Positions 1 through 10,567 of a stretch of 64,000 bases of DNA are shown here, in pieces (positions within the stretch are counted from its first letter, which is position 1; each line of letters begins with the position of its first letter). A program made the position numbers and the translations under genes. Source of the stretch: Hydractinia symbiolongicarpus (taxonomy: Eukaryota; Cnidaria; Hydrozoa; Anthoathecata; Hydractiniidae); contig NC_079878.1 of NCBI RefSeq assembly GCF_029227915.1, positions 27,431,501 to 27,495,500 on the forward strand, given 5' to 3'. The notes under the pieces were generated by a model, which was not told the origin of the DNA, ran no database searches, and worked only from the letters and a program-made list of their open reading frames with translations.

Positions 1-1964
1 TAAGTCCCACAGTCAATCGTGTCACTGTTAAAAGCGACGCAACCTAGTAATGTCAGAAAGATATCGCTAAATACATGTTGGTACGAATTTGTGACGCAAC
101 CGTTGTAAATAATGCGGATTGATACTGTTAGAAAGTCAATGAAATGTAGTTTTTGAAACTGTCTATATTTCTTCAGCGCGTGCTAACGGGCAGGATTGGT
201 CCCACAGTAAAAAAAAACTAATTTATCAAAATTTTTAAATAAAGCGCTACCACAGAGCCTATTGTAATCGCTGAATTCCAGTAATCATGTCAAGTTAAAA
301 AGAATGTTATTCCTTGGAGTCCAATTGGCTCATTTGTCACATTTAAAAGGTCACAGTCCAGAATCAGTTGAAATAAGTCCCAGAGTCAATCGTTTCACTG
401 TTAAAAGCAATGCAACCTAGTAATATCAGAAAAATATCCCTAAACACATGTGGGGACGAATATGTGACGAAACCGTTGTAACTCAAACGGACTGACACCG
501 TTAAAAAGTCAATGAAATGTAGTTTTTGAACCTGTTCCTATTTATTAAGCGCGCTGTAACGGCTAGGATTGGTCCCACAATAAAAAATGGCTTATTTATC
601 TAAATTCTTTAAAAAAGCGCTACCACAGGGTCCAGTGTAATGGCTGATTTCCGGGATTCATGTCGAGTTATGAAGAATGTTATTTCTTAGAATCCAATTG
701 GCTTATTTATCACATTTATAAGGTCAAAGTCAAAAATCAATTTAATTTAGTCCCACAGGCAATCGTTTTAGTGTTAAAAGCGATGCAACCTAGTAATATC
801 AGAAAAATATCGCTAAATACATGTTGTTACGAATATGTGACCCAACCGTTGTAACTCAAACGGACTGACACCGTTAGAAAGTCAGTAAGATGTGCTTTTA
901 GAAACTGTCTCTATTTCTTCACCGCTCGCTAACGGCTAGGATTGGTCCTACAGTAAAAAAAGACTGATTTATCCTAATTTTTACATAAAGAGCTACTGCA
1001 GCGCCCAGTGTAATCGTTGAGTTCCGGCAATCACGTCAAATTAAGAAGAATGTTATTTCTTGGACTCCAATTGCCTCATTTATCACATTTTTCAGGTCAC
1101 AGTCCAAAGTTAGTTCAATTAAGTTCCACAGTCAATCGCTTCACTGTTAAAAGCGATATAACTTAGTAATATCGGAAAAATATCACTAAATAAATGTGGG
1201 GACGAATATGTGACGCAACCGTTGTAACTCAAACAGACTGATACTGTTAGAAAGTCATTGAAATGTAGTTTTTGAACGTGCAGCTTTTTCTTCAGCGTGC
1301 GATAACGGCTAGGATTGTTCCCACAGGAAAAAATGACTTTTTTATCTTAATTCTTGAGTAAAGCGCTACCACAGCGCCCAGTGTAATCGCTGAGTTGCGG
1401 CAATCATGTCAAATTAAGAAGAATGTTTTTTCTTGGACTCCAATCGTCTCATTTATAACATTTACAAGGTCACAGTCCAGAATCAGTTCAATTAAGTCCC
1501 ATAGTCAATCGTTTCACTGTTAAGAGCGATGCAACTTAGTAATATCAGAAAAATATCGCTAAATACATGTTGGTACGAATATGTGACGCAACCGTTTTAA
1601 CTCAAACGGACTGATACTATAAGAAAGCCAATGAAATGTAGTTTTTGAAATTCTTTATATTAATAACGCGCGCGATAACGGCTATGATAGGTCCCACAAT
1701 AAAAAATGGCTTATTTATCTAAGTTTTTAAATAAAGCGCTACCACAGCGCCCAGTATAATCGCTGAGTTACAGCAATCATGTCAAATTAAGAAGAATGTT
1801 TTTCCATGGAGTCAAATTGTCTCATTTATCACAGTCATAAGGTCACAGACCAGAATCAGTTCAATTAAGTCCCACAGTCAATCGTTTCACTGTTAAAAGC
1901 GATGCAACCTAGTAATATCAGATAAATATCGCTAAATACATGTTGGTAAGAAAATGTGACGCAA

Positions 1965-1994
1965 CCGTTGTAACTTAAACGGACTGACACCGTT
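1965..1994 (+). repeat. Alternating CCGTT / AACGG / CCGTT words in the monomer core
   Basis: CCGTT (1965-1969), AACGG (1978-1982) and CCGTT (1990-1994) alternate, so the middle word can pair with either neighbour. The arrangement is shared by many monomers. In the reverse sense the first word reads CAACGG, which also matches a MYB-type site (YAACKG); that is only a motif match. Confidence 0.6.
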
Positions 1995-1996
1995 AG

Positions 1997-2017
1997 AAAC
2001 TCAATGAAATTGAGTTT
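1997..2017 (+). repeat. Perfect hairpin of one monomer subtype
   Basis: Arms AAACTCAAT and ATTGAGTTT are exact reverse complements around a GAA loop. Other monomers read GAAAGTCAATGAAATGTAGT here and cannot pair this way, so this subtype gained the arms. Exact copies are at 2743-2763, 6096-6116, 8333-8353, 10197-10217, 12434-12454, 14671-14691, 16908-16928 and 33695-33715. HOR-2 holds the same hairpin, some copies with GAAGTTGAG (one G-T mismatch), for example from 18771. Confidence 0.88.
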
Positions 2018-2108
2018 TTGAAACTGCCTCTATTTCTTCAGCGCGCGATAACGACTAGGATTTGTCCCACAGTACAAAAAGGACTTTTTTATCAAAGTTT
2101 TTAATAAA

Positions 2109-2123
2109 GCGCTGACACAGCGC
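2109..2123 (+). repeat. Small hairpin GCGCT-GACAC-AGCGC, conserved in many monomers
   Basis: Five-base arms GCGCT and AGCGC flank a five-base loop (GACAC here, ACCAC in most monomers). The element is present in most monomers of both halves. It is broken in the subtype that reads GCGCTACCACAGAGCC. The stem is short, so structure in vivo is uncertain. Confidence 0.7.
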
Positions 2124-4230
2124 CCAGTGTAACTGTTGAGTTCAAGCAATCATGTCAAATTAAGAAGAATGTTATTTCTTGGAGTTCATTTGTCTCATTT
2201 ATCACATTCTAAAATCCAAAGTCCAAAATCAGTTATATTAAGTCCCACAGTCAATCGTGTCACTGTTAAAAGCAACGCAACCTAGTAATATCATAAAAAT
2301 ATCCCTAAACACATGTGGGGACGAACATGTGACGCAACCGTTGTAACTCAAACGGACTGATACCGTTGGAAAGTCATTGAAATGTAGTTTTTGAAACTTT
2401 CTCTATTTCTTCAGCGCGCGATAACGGCTAGGATTGGTCCCAGAGTAAAAAAAGACTTACTTATCTAAATTTTTAAATGAAGCGCTACCACAGGGTCCGG
2501 TGTAATGGCTGAGTTCCGGAAATCATGTCGAGTTAAGAAGAATGTTATTCCTTGGAATCCAATTGGCTCATTTATCACATTTATAAGTTCAAAGTCAAAA
2601 ATCAGTTCAATTAAGTCCCACAGTCAATCGTCTCACTGTTAAAAGCGATGCAATCTAGTAATATGAGAAAAATATCGTTAAGTACATGATGGTACGAATA
2701 TGTGACGGAACCGTTGTAATTGAAACGGACTGACACCGTTAGAAACTCAATGAAATTGAGTTTTTGAAACTGCCTCTATTTCTTCAGCGCGCGATAACGA
2801 CTAGGATTTGTCCCACAGTACAAAAAAGACTTTTTTATCAAAGTTTTTAATAAAGCGCTGACACAGCGCCCAGTGTAACTGTTGAGTTCAAGCAATCATG
2901 TCAAATTGAAAAGAATGTTATTTCTTGTAGTTCATTTGTCTCATTTATCACATTTTTAAATCCAAAGTCCAAAATCAGTTATATTAAGTCTCACAGTCAA
3001 TCGTGACACTGTTAAAAGCAACGCAACCTAGTAATATCATAAAAATATCCCTAAACACATGTGGGGACGAACATGTGACGCAACCGTTGTAAGTCAAACG
3101 GACTGATACCGTTAGAAATTCACTGAAATGTAGTTTTTGTAACTGTCTCAATTTCTTCAGCGCGCGATAACGGCTAGGATTGGTCCCAAAGTAAAAATGA
3201 CTTTTTTATTTAAATTTTTAAATGAAGCGCTACCACAGCGCCCAGTGTAATCAAGAATTCCGTCAATCATGTCAAATTAAGAAGAATGTTATTTCTTCGA
3301 GTTGAGTTGGCTCACTTTTCACATTTACAAGGTCACAGTCCAAAGTTAGTTCAATTAAGTCCCACAGTCAATCGTTTCACTGTTAAAAGCGATGCAACCT
3401 AGTAATATCAGAAACATATCGCTAAATACATGTTGGTACGAATTTGTGACGCAACCGTTGTAAGTCACACGGATTGATACCGCCAAGAAATCAATGAAAT
3501 GTAGTTTTTGAAACTTTTGCTATATCTTCAGCGCGCGATAACGGCTAGGATTGGTCCCATAGTAAAGAAAAACTAATTTATCAAAATTTTTAAATAAAGC
3601 GCTACCACAGAGCCTATTGTAATCGCTGAATTCCAGGAATCATGTCAAGTTAAAAAGAATTTTATTTCTTGGAGTCCAATTGGCTCATTTATCACATTTA
3701 AAAGCTCACAGTCCAGTATCAGTTCAATTAAGTCCCAGAGTCAATCGTTTCACTGTTAAAAGCAATGCAACCTAGTAATATCAGAAAAATATCCCTAAAC
3801 ACATGTGCGGACGAATATGTGACGCGACTGTTAAAACTCAAACGGACTGATACCGGTAGATATTCATTGAAATGTAGTTTTTGAAACTGTCTCAATTTCT
3901 TCAGCGCGCGATAACGGCTGGGATTGGTCCCACAGCAAAAAATGACTTTTTTATCTTAATTCTTGAGAAAAGCGCTACCACAGCGCCCAGTGTAATCGCT
4001 GAGTTGCGGCAATCATGTCAAATTAAGAAGAATGTTTTTTCTTGGACTCCAATCGTCTCATTTATCACATTTATAAGGTCACAGTCCAGAATCAGTTCAA
4101 TTAAGGCCCACAGTCAATCGTTTCACTGTTAAGAGCAATGCAACCTAGTAATACCAGAAAAATATCGCTAAATACATGTTGGTACGAATATGTGACGCAA
4201 CCGTTGTAACTCAAACGGATTGATACTGTT

Positions 4231-6466
4231 AGAAATTCATTGAAATGTAGTTTTTGAAACTGTCTCAATTTCTTCAGCGCACGATAACGGCTAGGATTGG
4301 TCCCACAGTAAAAATGACTTTTTCATTTAAATTTTTAAATGAAGCGCTACCACAGCGCCCAGTGTAATCGCTGAGTTCCGTCAATCATGTCAAATTAAGA
4401 AGAATGTTATTTCTTTGAGTCCAGTTGGCTCACTTATCACATTTATAAGGTCACAGTCCAAAGTTAGTTCAATTAAGTTAAACAGTCAAACGTTTCACTG
4501 TTAAGAGCGATGCAACTTAGTAATATCGGAAAAATATCACTAAATACATGTTGGTACGAATATGTGACGCAACCGTTGTAACTCACACGGATTGATACCG
4601 CCAAGAAGTCATTGAAATGTAGTTTTTGAAACTTTTGCTATATCTTCAGCGCGCGATAACGGCTAGGATTGGTCCCACAGTAAAGAATGTATTATTTTTC
4701 TAAACTTTTAAATAAAGCGCTACCACAGAGCCTAGTTTAATCACTGAATTTCAGCAATCATGTGAAAATAAGAAGAATGTTATTTCTTGGAGTTCATTTG
4801 TCTCATTTATCATATTCTTAAATCCAAAGTCCAAAATCAGTTATATTAAGTCCCACAGTCAATCGTGTCACTGTTAAAAGCAACGCAACCTAGTAATATC
4901 AGAAAGATATCGCTAAATACATGTTGGTACGAATTTGTGACGCAACTGTTGTAAATCATGCGGATTGATACTGTTAGAAAGTTAATGAAATGTAGTTTTT
5001 GAAACTGTCTCTATTTCTTCAGCGCGTGCTAACAGCCAGGATTGGTCCCACAGTAAAAAAAACTAATTTATCAAAATTTTTAAATAAAGCGCTGCCACAG
5101 AGCCTATTGTAATCGCTGAATTCCAGGAATCATGTCAAGTTAAAAAGAATTTTATTCCTTGGAGTCCAATTGGCTCATTTATCACATTTAAAAAGTCACA
5201 GTCTAGAATCAGTTCAATTAAGTCCCAGAGTCAATCGTTTCACTGTTAAAAGCAATGCAACCTAGTAATATCAGAAAAATATCCCTAAACACATGTGGGG
5301 ACGAATATGTGACGCAACCGTTGAAACTCAAACGGACTGATACCGTTAGATATTCATTGAAATGTAGTTTTTGAAACTGTCTCTACTTATTCAGCGCGCG
5401 ATAACGGCTAGGATTGGTCCTACAGGAAAAAATGACTTTTTTATCTTAATTCTTGAGTGAAACGCTACCACAGCGCCCAGTGTAAGCGCTGAGTTGCGGC
5501 AATCATGTCAAATTAAGAAGAATGTTTTTTCTTGGACTCCAATCGTCTCATTTATCACATTTACAAGGTCACAGTCCAGAATCAGTTCAATTAAGTCCCA
5601 CAGTCAATCGTTTCACTGTTAAGAGCGATGCAACTTAGTAATATCAGAAAAATATCGCTAAATACATGTTGGTACGAATATGTGACGCAACCGTTTTAAC
5701 TCAAACGGATTGATGCCGCCAGGACGTCATTGAAATGTAGCTTTTGAAAAGGTCTCTATTTCTTCAGCGCGCGATAACGGCTAGGATTGGTCCTACAGTA
5801 AAGAAAGGCTTATTAATCTTAATTTTTTAATAAAGCGCTACCACAGAGACTACTGTAATCGCTGAGTTACAGCAATCATGTCAAATTAAAAAGAATGTTT
5901 TTCTTTGGAGTCCAATTGTCTCATTTATCAGATTCATAAGGTCACAGACCAGAATCAGTTCAATTAAGTCCCACAGTCAATCGTTTCACTGTTAAAAGCG
6001 ATGCAAGCTAGTAAGATCAGATAAATATCGCTAAATACATGTTGGTAAGAAAATGTGACGCAACCGTTGTAACTTAAACGGACTGACACCGTAAGAAACT
6101 CAATGAAATTGAGTTTTTGAAACTGCCTCTATTTCTTCAGCGCGCGATAACGACTAGGATTTGTCCCACAGTACAAAAAGGACTTTTTTATCAAAGTTTA
6201 TAATAAAGCGCTGACACAGCGCCCAGTGTAACTGTTGAGTTCAAGCAATCATGTCAAATTAAGAAGAATGTTATTTCTTGGAGTTCATTTGTCTCATTTA
6301 TCACATTCTTAAATCCAAAGTCCAAAATCAGTTATATTAAGTCCCACAGTCAATCGTGTCACTGTTAAAACCAACGCAACCTAGCAATATTATAAAAATA
6401 TCCCTAAACACATGTGGGGACGAACATGTGACGCAACCGTTGTAAGTCAAACGGACTGATACCGTT
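4231..6466 (+). repeat. HOR-1 unit 1 (2236 bp, six monomers)
   Basis: Monomer starts (TAAGT phase) fall at 4474 (m1), 4847 (m2), 5219 (m3), 5592 (m4), 5965 (m5) and 6338 (m6). Diagnostic words: m1 TTAAACAGTCAAACG and TGTGAAAATAAG; m2 ATCATGCGG and GCGTGCTAACAGCC; m3 CCCAGAGTC and CACATGTGGGG; m4 ACCGCCAGGACG (here GCCGCCAGG) and AGAGACTACTG; m5 GCAAGCTAG, the perfect hairpin at 6096-6116 and CGACTAGGATTTG; m6 TAAAACCAACG and GCACGATAACG. The unit is one base shorter than the others because an A run near 5055 has eight A instead of nine. GATGCCGCC near 5713 is a private variant. Confidence 0.94.
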
Positions 6467-8703
6467 AGAAATTCATTGAAATGTAGTTTTTGAAACTGTC
6501 TCAATTTCTTCAGCGCACGATAACGGCTAGGATTGGTCCCACAGTAAAAATGACTTTTTCATTTAAATTTTTAAATGAAGCGCTACCACAGCGCCCAGTG
6601 TAATCGCTGAGTTCCGTCAATCATGTCAAATTAAGAAGAATGTTATTTCTTTGAGTCCAGTTGGCTCACTTATCACATTTATAAGGTCACAGTCCAAAGT
6701 TAGTTCAATTAAGTTAAACAGTCAAACGTTTCACTGTTAAGAGCGATGCAACTTAGTAATATCGGAAAAATATCACTAAATACATGTTGGTACGAATATG
6801 TGACGCAACCGTTGTAACTCACACGGATTGATACCGCCAAGAAGTCATTGAAATGTAGTTTTTGAAACTTTTGCTATATCTTCAGCGCGCGATAACGGCT
6901 AGGATTGGTCCCACAGTAAAGAATGTATTATTTTTCTAAACTTTTAAATAAAGCGCTACCACAGAGCCTAGTTTAATCACTGAATTTCAGCAATCATGTG
7001 AAAATAAGAAGAATGTTATTTCTTGGAGTTCATTTGTCTCATTTATCACATTCTTAAATCCAAAGTCCAAAATCAGTTATATTAAGTCCCACAGTCAATC
7101 GTGTCACTGTTAAAAGCAACGCAACCTAGTAATATCAGAAAGATATCGCTAAATACATGTTGGTACGAATTTGTGACGCAACCGTTGTAAATCATGCGGA
7201 TTGATACTGTTAGAAAGTTAATGAAATGTAGTTTTTGAAACTGTCTCTATTTCTTCAGCGCGTGCTAACAGCCAGGATTGGTCCCACAGTAAAAAAAAAC
7301 TAATTTATCAAAATTTTTAAATAAAGCGCTGCCACAGAGCCTATTGTAATCGCTGAATTCCAGGAATCATGTCAAGTTAAAAAGAATTTTATTCCTTGGA
7401 GTCCAATTGGCTCATTTATCACATTTAAAAAGTCACAGTCCAGAATCAGTTCAATTAAGTCCCAGAGTCAATCGTTTCACTGTTAAAAGCAATGCAACCT
7501 AGTAATATCAGAAAAATATCCCTAAACACATGTGGGGACGAATATGTGACGCAACCGTTGAAACTCAAACGGACTGATACCGTTAGATATTCATTGAAAT
7601 GTAGTTTTTGAAACTGTCTCTACTTATTCAGCGCGCGATAACGGCTAGGATTGGTCCTACAGGAAAAAATGACTTTTTTATCTTAATTCTTGAGTGAAAC
7701 GCTACCACAGCGCCCAGTGTAAGCGCTGAGTTGCGGCAATCATGTCAAATTAAGAAGAATGTTTTTTCTTGGACTCCAATCGTCTCATTTATCACATTTA
7801 CAAGGTCACAGTCCAGAATCAGTTCAATTAAGTCCCACAGTCAATCGTTTCACTGTTAAGAGCGATGCAACTTAGTAATATCAGAAAAATATCGCTAAAT
7901 ACATGTTGGTACGAATATGTGACGCAACCGTTTTAACTCAAACGGATTGATACCGCCAGGACGTCATTGAAATGTAGCTTTTGAAAATGTCTCTATTTCT
8001 TCAGCGCGCGATAACGGCTAGGATTGGTCCTACAGTAAAGAAAGACTTATTAATCTTAATTTTTTAATAAAGCGCTACCACAGAGACTACTGTAATCGCT
8101 GAGTTACAGCAATCATGTCAAATTAAAAAGAATGTTTTTCTTTGGAGTCCAATTGTCTCATTTATCAGATTCATAAGGTCACAGACCAGAATCAGTTCAA
8201 TTAAGTCCCACAGTCAATCGTTTCACTGTTAAAAGCGATGCAAGCTAGTAAGATCAGATAAATATCGCTAAATACATGTTGGTAAGAAAATGTGACGCAA
8301 CCGTTGTAACTTAAACGGACTGACACCGTAAGAAACTCAATGAAATTGAGTTTTTGAAACTGCCTCTATTTCTTCAGCGCGCGATAACGACTAGGATTTG
8401 TCCCACAGTACAAAAAGGACTTTTTTATCAAAGTTTATAATAAAGCGCTGACACAGCGCCCAGTGTAACTGTTGAGTTCAAGCAATCATGTCAAATTAAG
8501 AAGAATGTTATTTCTTGGAGTTCATTTGTCTCATTTATCACATTCTTAAATCCAAAGTCCAAAATCAGTTATATTAAGTCCCACAGTCAATCGTGTCACT
8601 GTTAAAACCAACGCAACCTAGCAATATTATAAAAATATCCCTAAACACATGTGGGGACGAACATGTGACGCAACCGTTGTAAGTCAAACGGACTGATACC
8701 GTT
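6467..8703 (+). repeat. HOR-1 unit 2 (2237 bp)
   Basis: Full six-monomer unit in the same order as unit 1. A visible private difference is GAAAATGTCTC near 7985 where other units have GAAAAGGTCTC. The m5 hairpin is at 8333-8353. Confidence 0.94.
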
Positions 8704-10567
8704 AGAAATTCATTGAAATGTAGTTTTTGAAACTGTCTCAATTTCTTCAGCGCACGATAACGGCTAGGATTGGTCCCACAGTAAAAATGACTTTTTCATT
8801 TAAATTTTTAAATGAAGCGCTACCACAGCGCCCAGTGTAATCGCTGAGTTCCGTCAATCATGTCAAATTAAGAAGAATGTTATTTCTTTGAGTCCAGTTG
8901 GCTCACTTATCACATTTATAAGGTCACAGTCCAAAGTTAGTTCAATTAAGTTAAACAGTCAAACGTTTCACTGTTAAGAGCGATGCAACTTAGTAATATC
9001 GGAAAAATATCACTAAATACATGTTGGTACGAATATGTGACGCAACCGTTGTAACTCACACGGATTGATACCGCCAAGAAGTCATTGAAATGTAGTTTTT
9101 GAAACTTTTGCTATATCTTCAGCGCGCGATAACGGCTAGGATTGGTGCCACAGTAAAGAATGTATTATTTTTCTAAACTTTTAAATAAAACGCTACCACA
9201 GAGCCTAGTTTAATCACTGAATTTCAGCAATCATGTGAAAATAAGAAGAATGTTATTTCTTGGAGTTCATTTGTCTCATTTATCACATTCTTAAATCCAA
9301 AGTCCAAAATCAGTTATATTAAGTCCCACAGTCAATCGTGTCACTGTTAAAAGCAACGCAACCTAGTAATATCAGAAAGATATCGCTAAATACATGTTGG
9401 TACGAATTTGTGACGCAACCGTTGTAAATCATGCGGATTGATACTGTTAGAAAGTTAATGAAATGTAGTTTTTGAAACTGTCTCTATTTCTTCAGCGCGT
9501 GCTAACAGCCAGGATTGGTCCCACAGTAAAAAAAAACTAATTTATTAAAATTTTTAAATAAAGCGCTGCCACAGAGCCTATTGTAATCGCTGAATTCCAG
9601 GAATCATGTCAAGTTAAAAAGAATTTTATTCCTTGGAGTCCAATTGGCTCATTTATCACATTTAAAAAGTCACAGTCCAGAATCAGTTCAATTAAGTCCC
9701 AGAGTCAATCGTTTCACTGTTAAAAGCAATGCAACCTAGTAATATCAGAAAAATATCCCTAAACACATGTGGGGACGAATATGTGACGCAACCGTTGAAA
9801 CTCAAACGGACTGATACCGTTAGATATTCATTGAAATGTAGTTTTTGAAACTGTCTCTACTTATTCAGCGCGCGATAACGGCTAGGATTGGTCCTACAGG
9901 AAAAAATGACTTTTTTATCTTAATTCTTGAGTGAAACGCTACCACAGCGCCCAGTGTAAGCGCTGAGTTGCGGCAATCATGTCAAATTAAGAAGAATGTT
10001 TTTTCTTGGACTCCAATCGTCTCATTTATCACATTTACAAGGTCACAGTCCAGAATCAGTTCAATTAAGTCCCACAGTCAATCGTTTCACTGTTAAGAGC
10101 GATGCAACTTAGTAAGATCAGATAAATATCGCTAAATACATGTTGGTAAGAAAATGTGACGCAACCGTTGTAACTTAAACGGACTGACACCGTAAGAAAC
10201 TCAATGAAATTGAGTTTTTGAAACTGCCTCTATTTCTTCAGCGCGCGATAACGACTAGGATTTGTCCCACAATACAAAAAGGACTTTTTTATCAAAGTTT
10301 ATAATAAAGCGCTGACACAGCGCCCAGTGTAACTGTTGAGTTCAAGCAATCATGTCAAATTAAGAAGAATGTTATTTCTTGGAGTTCATTTGTCTCATTT
10401 ATCACATTCTTAAATCCAAAGTCCAAAATCAGTTATATTAAGTCCCACAGTCAATCGTGTCACTGTTAAAACCAACGCAACCTAGCAATATTATAAAAAT
10501 ATCCCTAAACACATGTGGGGACGAACATGTGACGCAACCGTTGTAAGTCAAACGGACTGATACCGTT
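8704..10567 (+). repeat. HOR-1 unit 3, one monomer short (1864 bp, five monomers)
   Basis: The unit carries m1, m2, m3, an m4/m5 hybrid and m6. At 10101-10120 the sequence GATGCAACTTAGTAAGATCA joins the m4-specific CT (10108-10109) to the m5-specific G (10116), so the exchange lies within the shared TAGTAA at 10110-10115. The length lost is one monomer (373 bp), as expected from unequal exchange between adjacent monomers in register. The m5 hairpin survives at 10197-10217. Confidence 0.93.

Larger units (their letters stand above)
1866..2238 (+). repeat. Representative 373 bp satellite monomer
   Basis: This copy illustrates the monomer anatomy. In order: the start block TAAGTCCCACAGTCAATCG; AGCGAT (1898-1903) complementary to ATCGCT (1928-1933); the block GTGACGCAACCGTTGTAA (from about 1957) with alternating CCGTT/AACGG/CCGTT words (1965-1994); a hairpin at 1997-2017 found only in this subtype; the CpG-rich block CAGCGCGCGATAACG (from about 2039); a second GTCCCACAGTA block about 195 bp after the first; an A/T-rich stretch; a small hairpin at 2109-2123; and the TCAAATTAAGAAGAATG block. 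Hand count over 1861-2220 gives 129 G+C in 360 bases (36%). The phase chosen for the monomer start is arbitrary. Confidence 0.93.
1..4230 (+). repeat. Diverged, mixed-monomer satellite block (left flank)
   Basis: About 11 monomers of several subtypes in an order that is not cleanly repeated. A two-monomer (746 bp) local duplication is visible: the hairpin-bearing subtype at 1997 recurs at 2743 with the same downstream monomer carrying CACATGTG. Monomer spacing is 373 bp except for one 371 bp step (2985 to 3356, where bases are missing around 3250) and one 372 bp step (4102 to 4474). The segment 1204-3355 is collinear, subtype by subtype, with 32903-35060. There is no gene; an open frame at 660-854 is a chance frame inside one monomer. 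Confidence 0.88.

Noticed and set aside
660-854. 64-codon open frame, + strand
   Set aside because: It lies wholly inside ordinary satellite monomers, is not preserved in other copies, and shows no recognisable domain or ribosome-binding context. A chance frame.
2113-2150. Intrinsic bacterial terminator from the GC-rich hairpin and nearby T runs
   Set aside because: The stem is five bases, the T run lies upstream, and there is no gene for it to terminate. The context is eukaryote-like satellite.
3881-4132. 83-codon open frame, + strand
   Set aside because: It needs a TTG start and exists because a monomer variant changes a stop in TTATTTATCTAA to TTTTTTATCTTAATTC. Related monomers in HOR-2 have a TGA in the same frame (CTTGAGTGAAGC). 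Not conserved as coding sequence.
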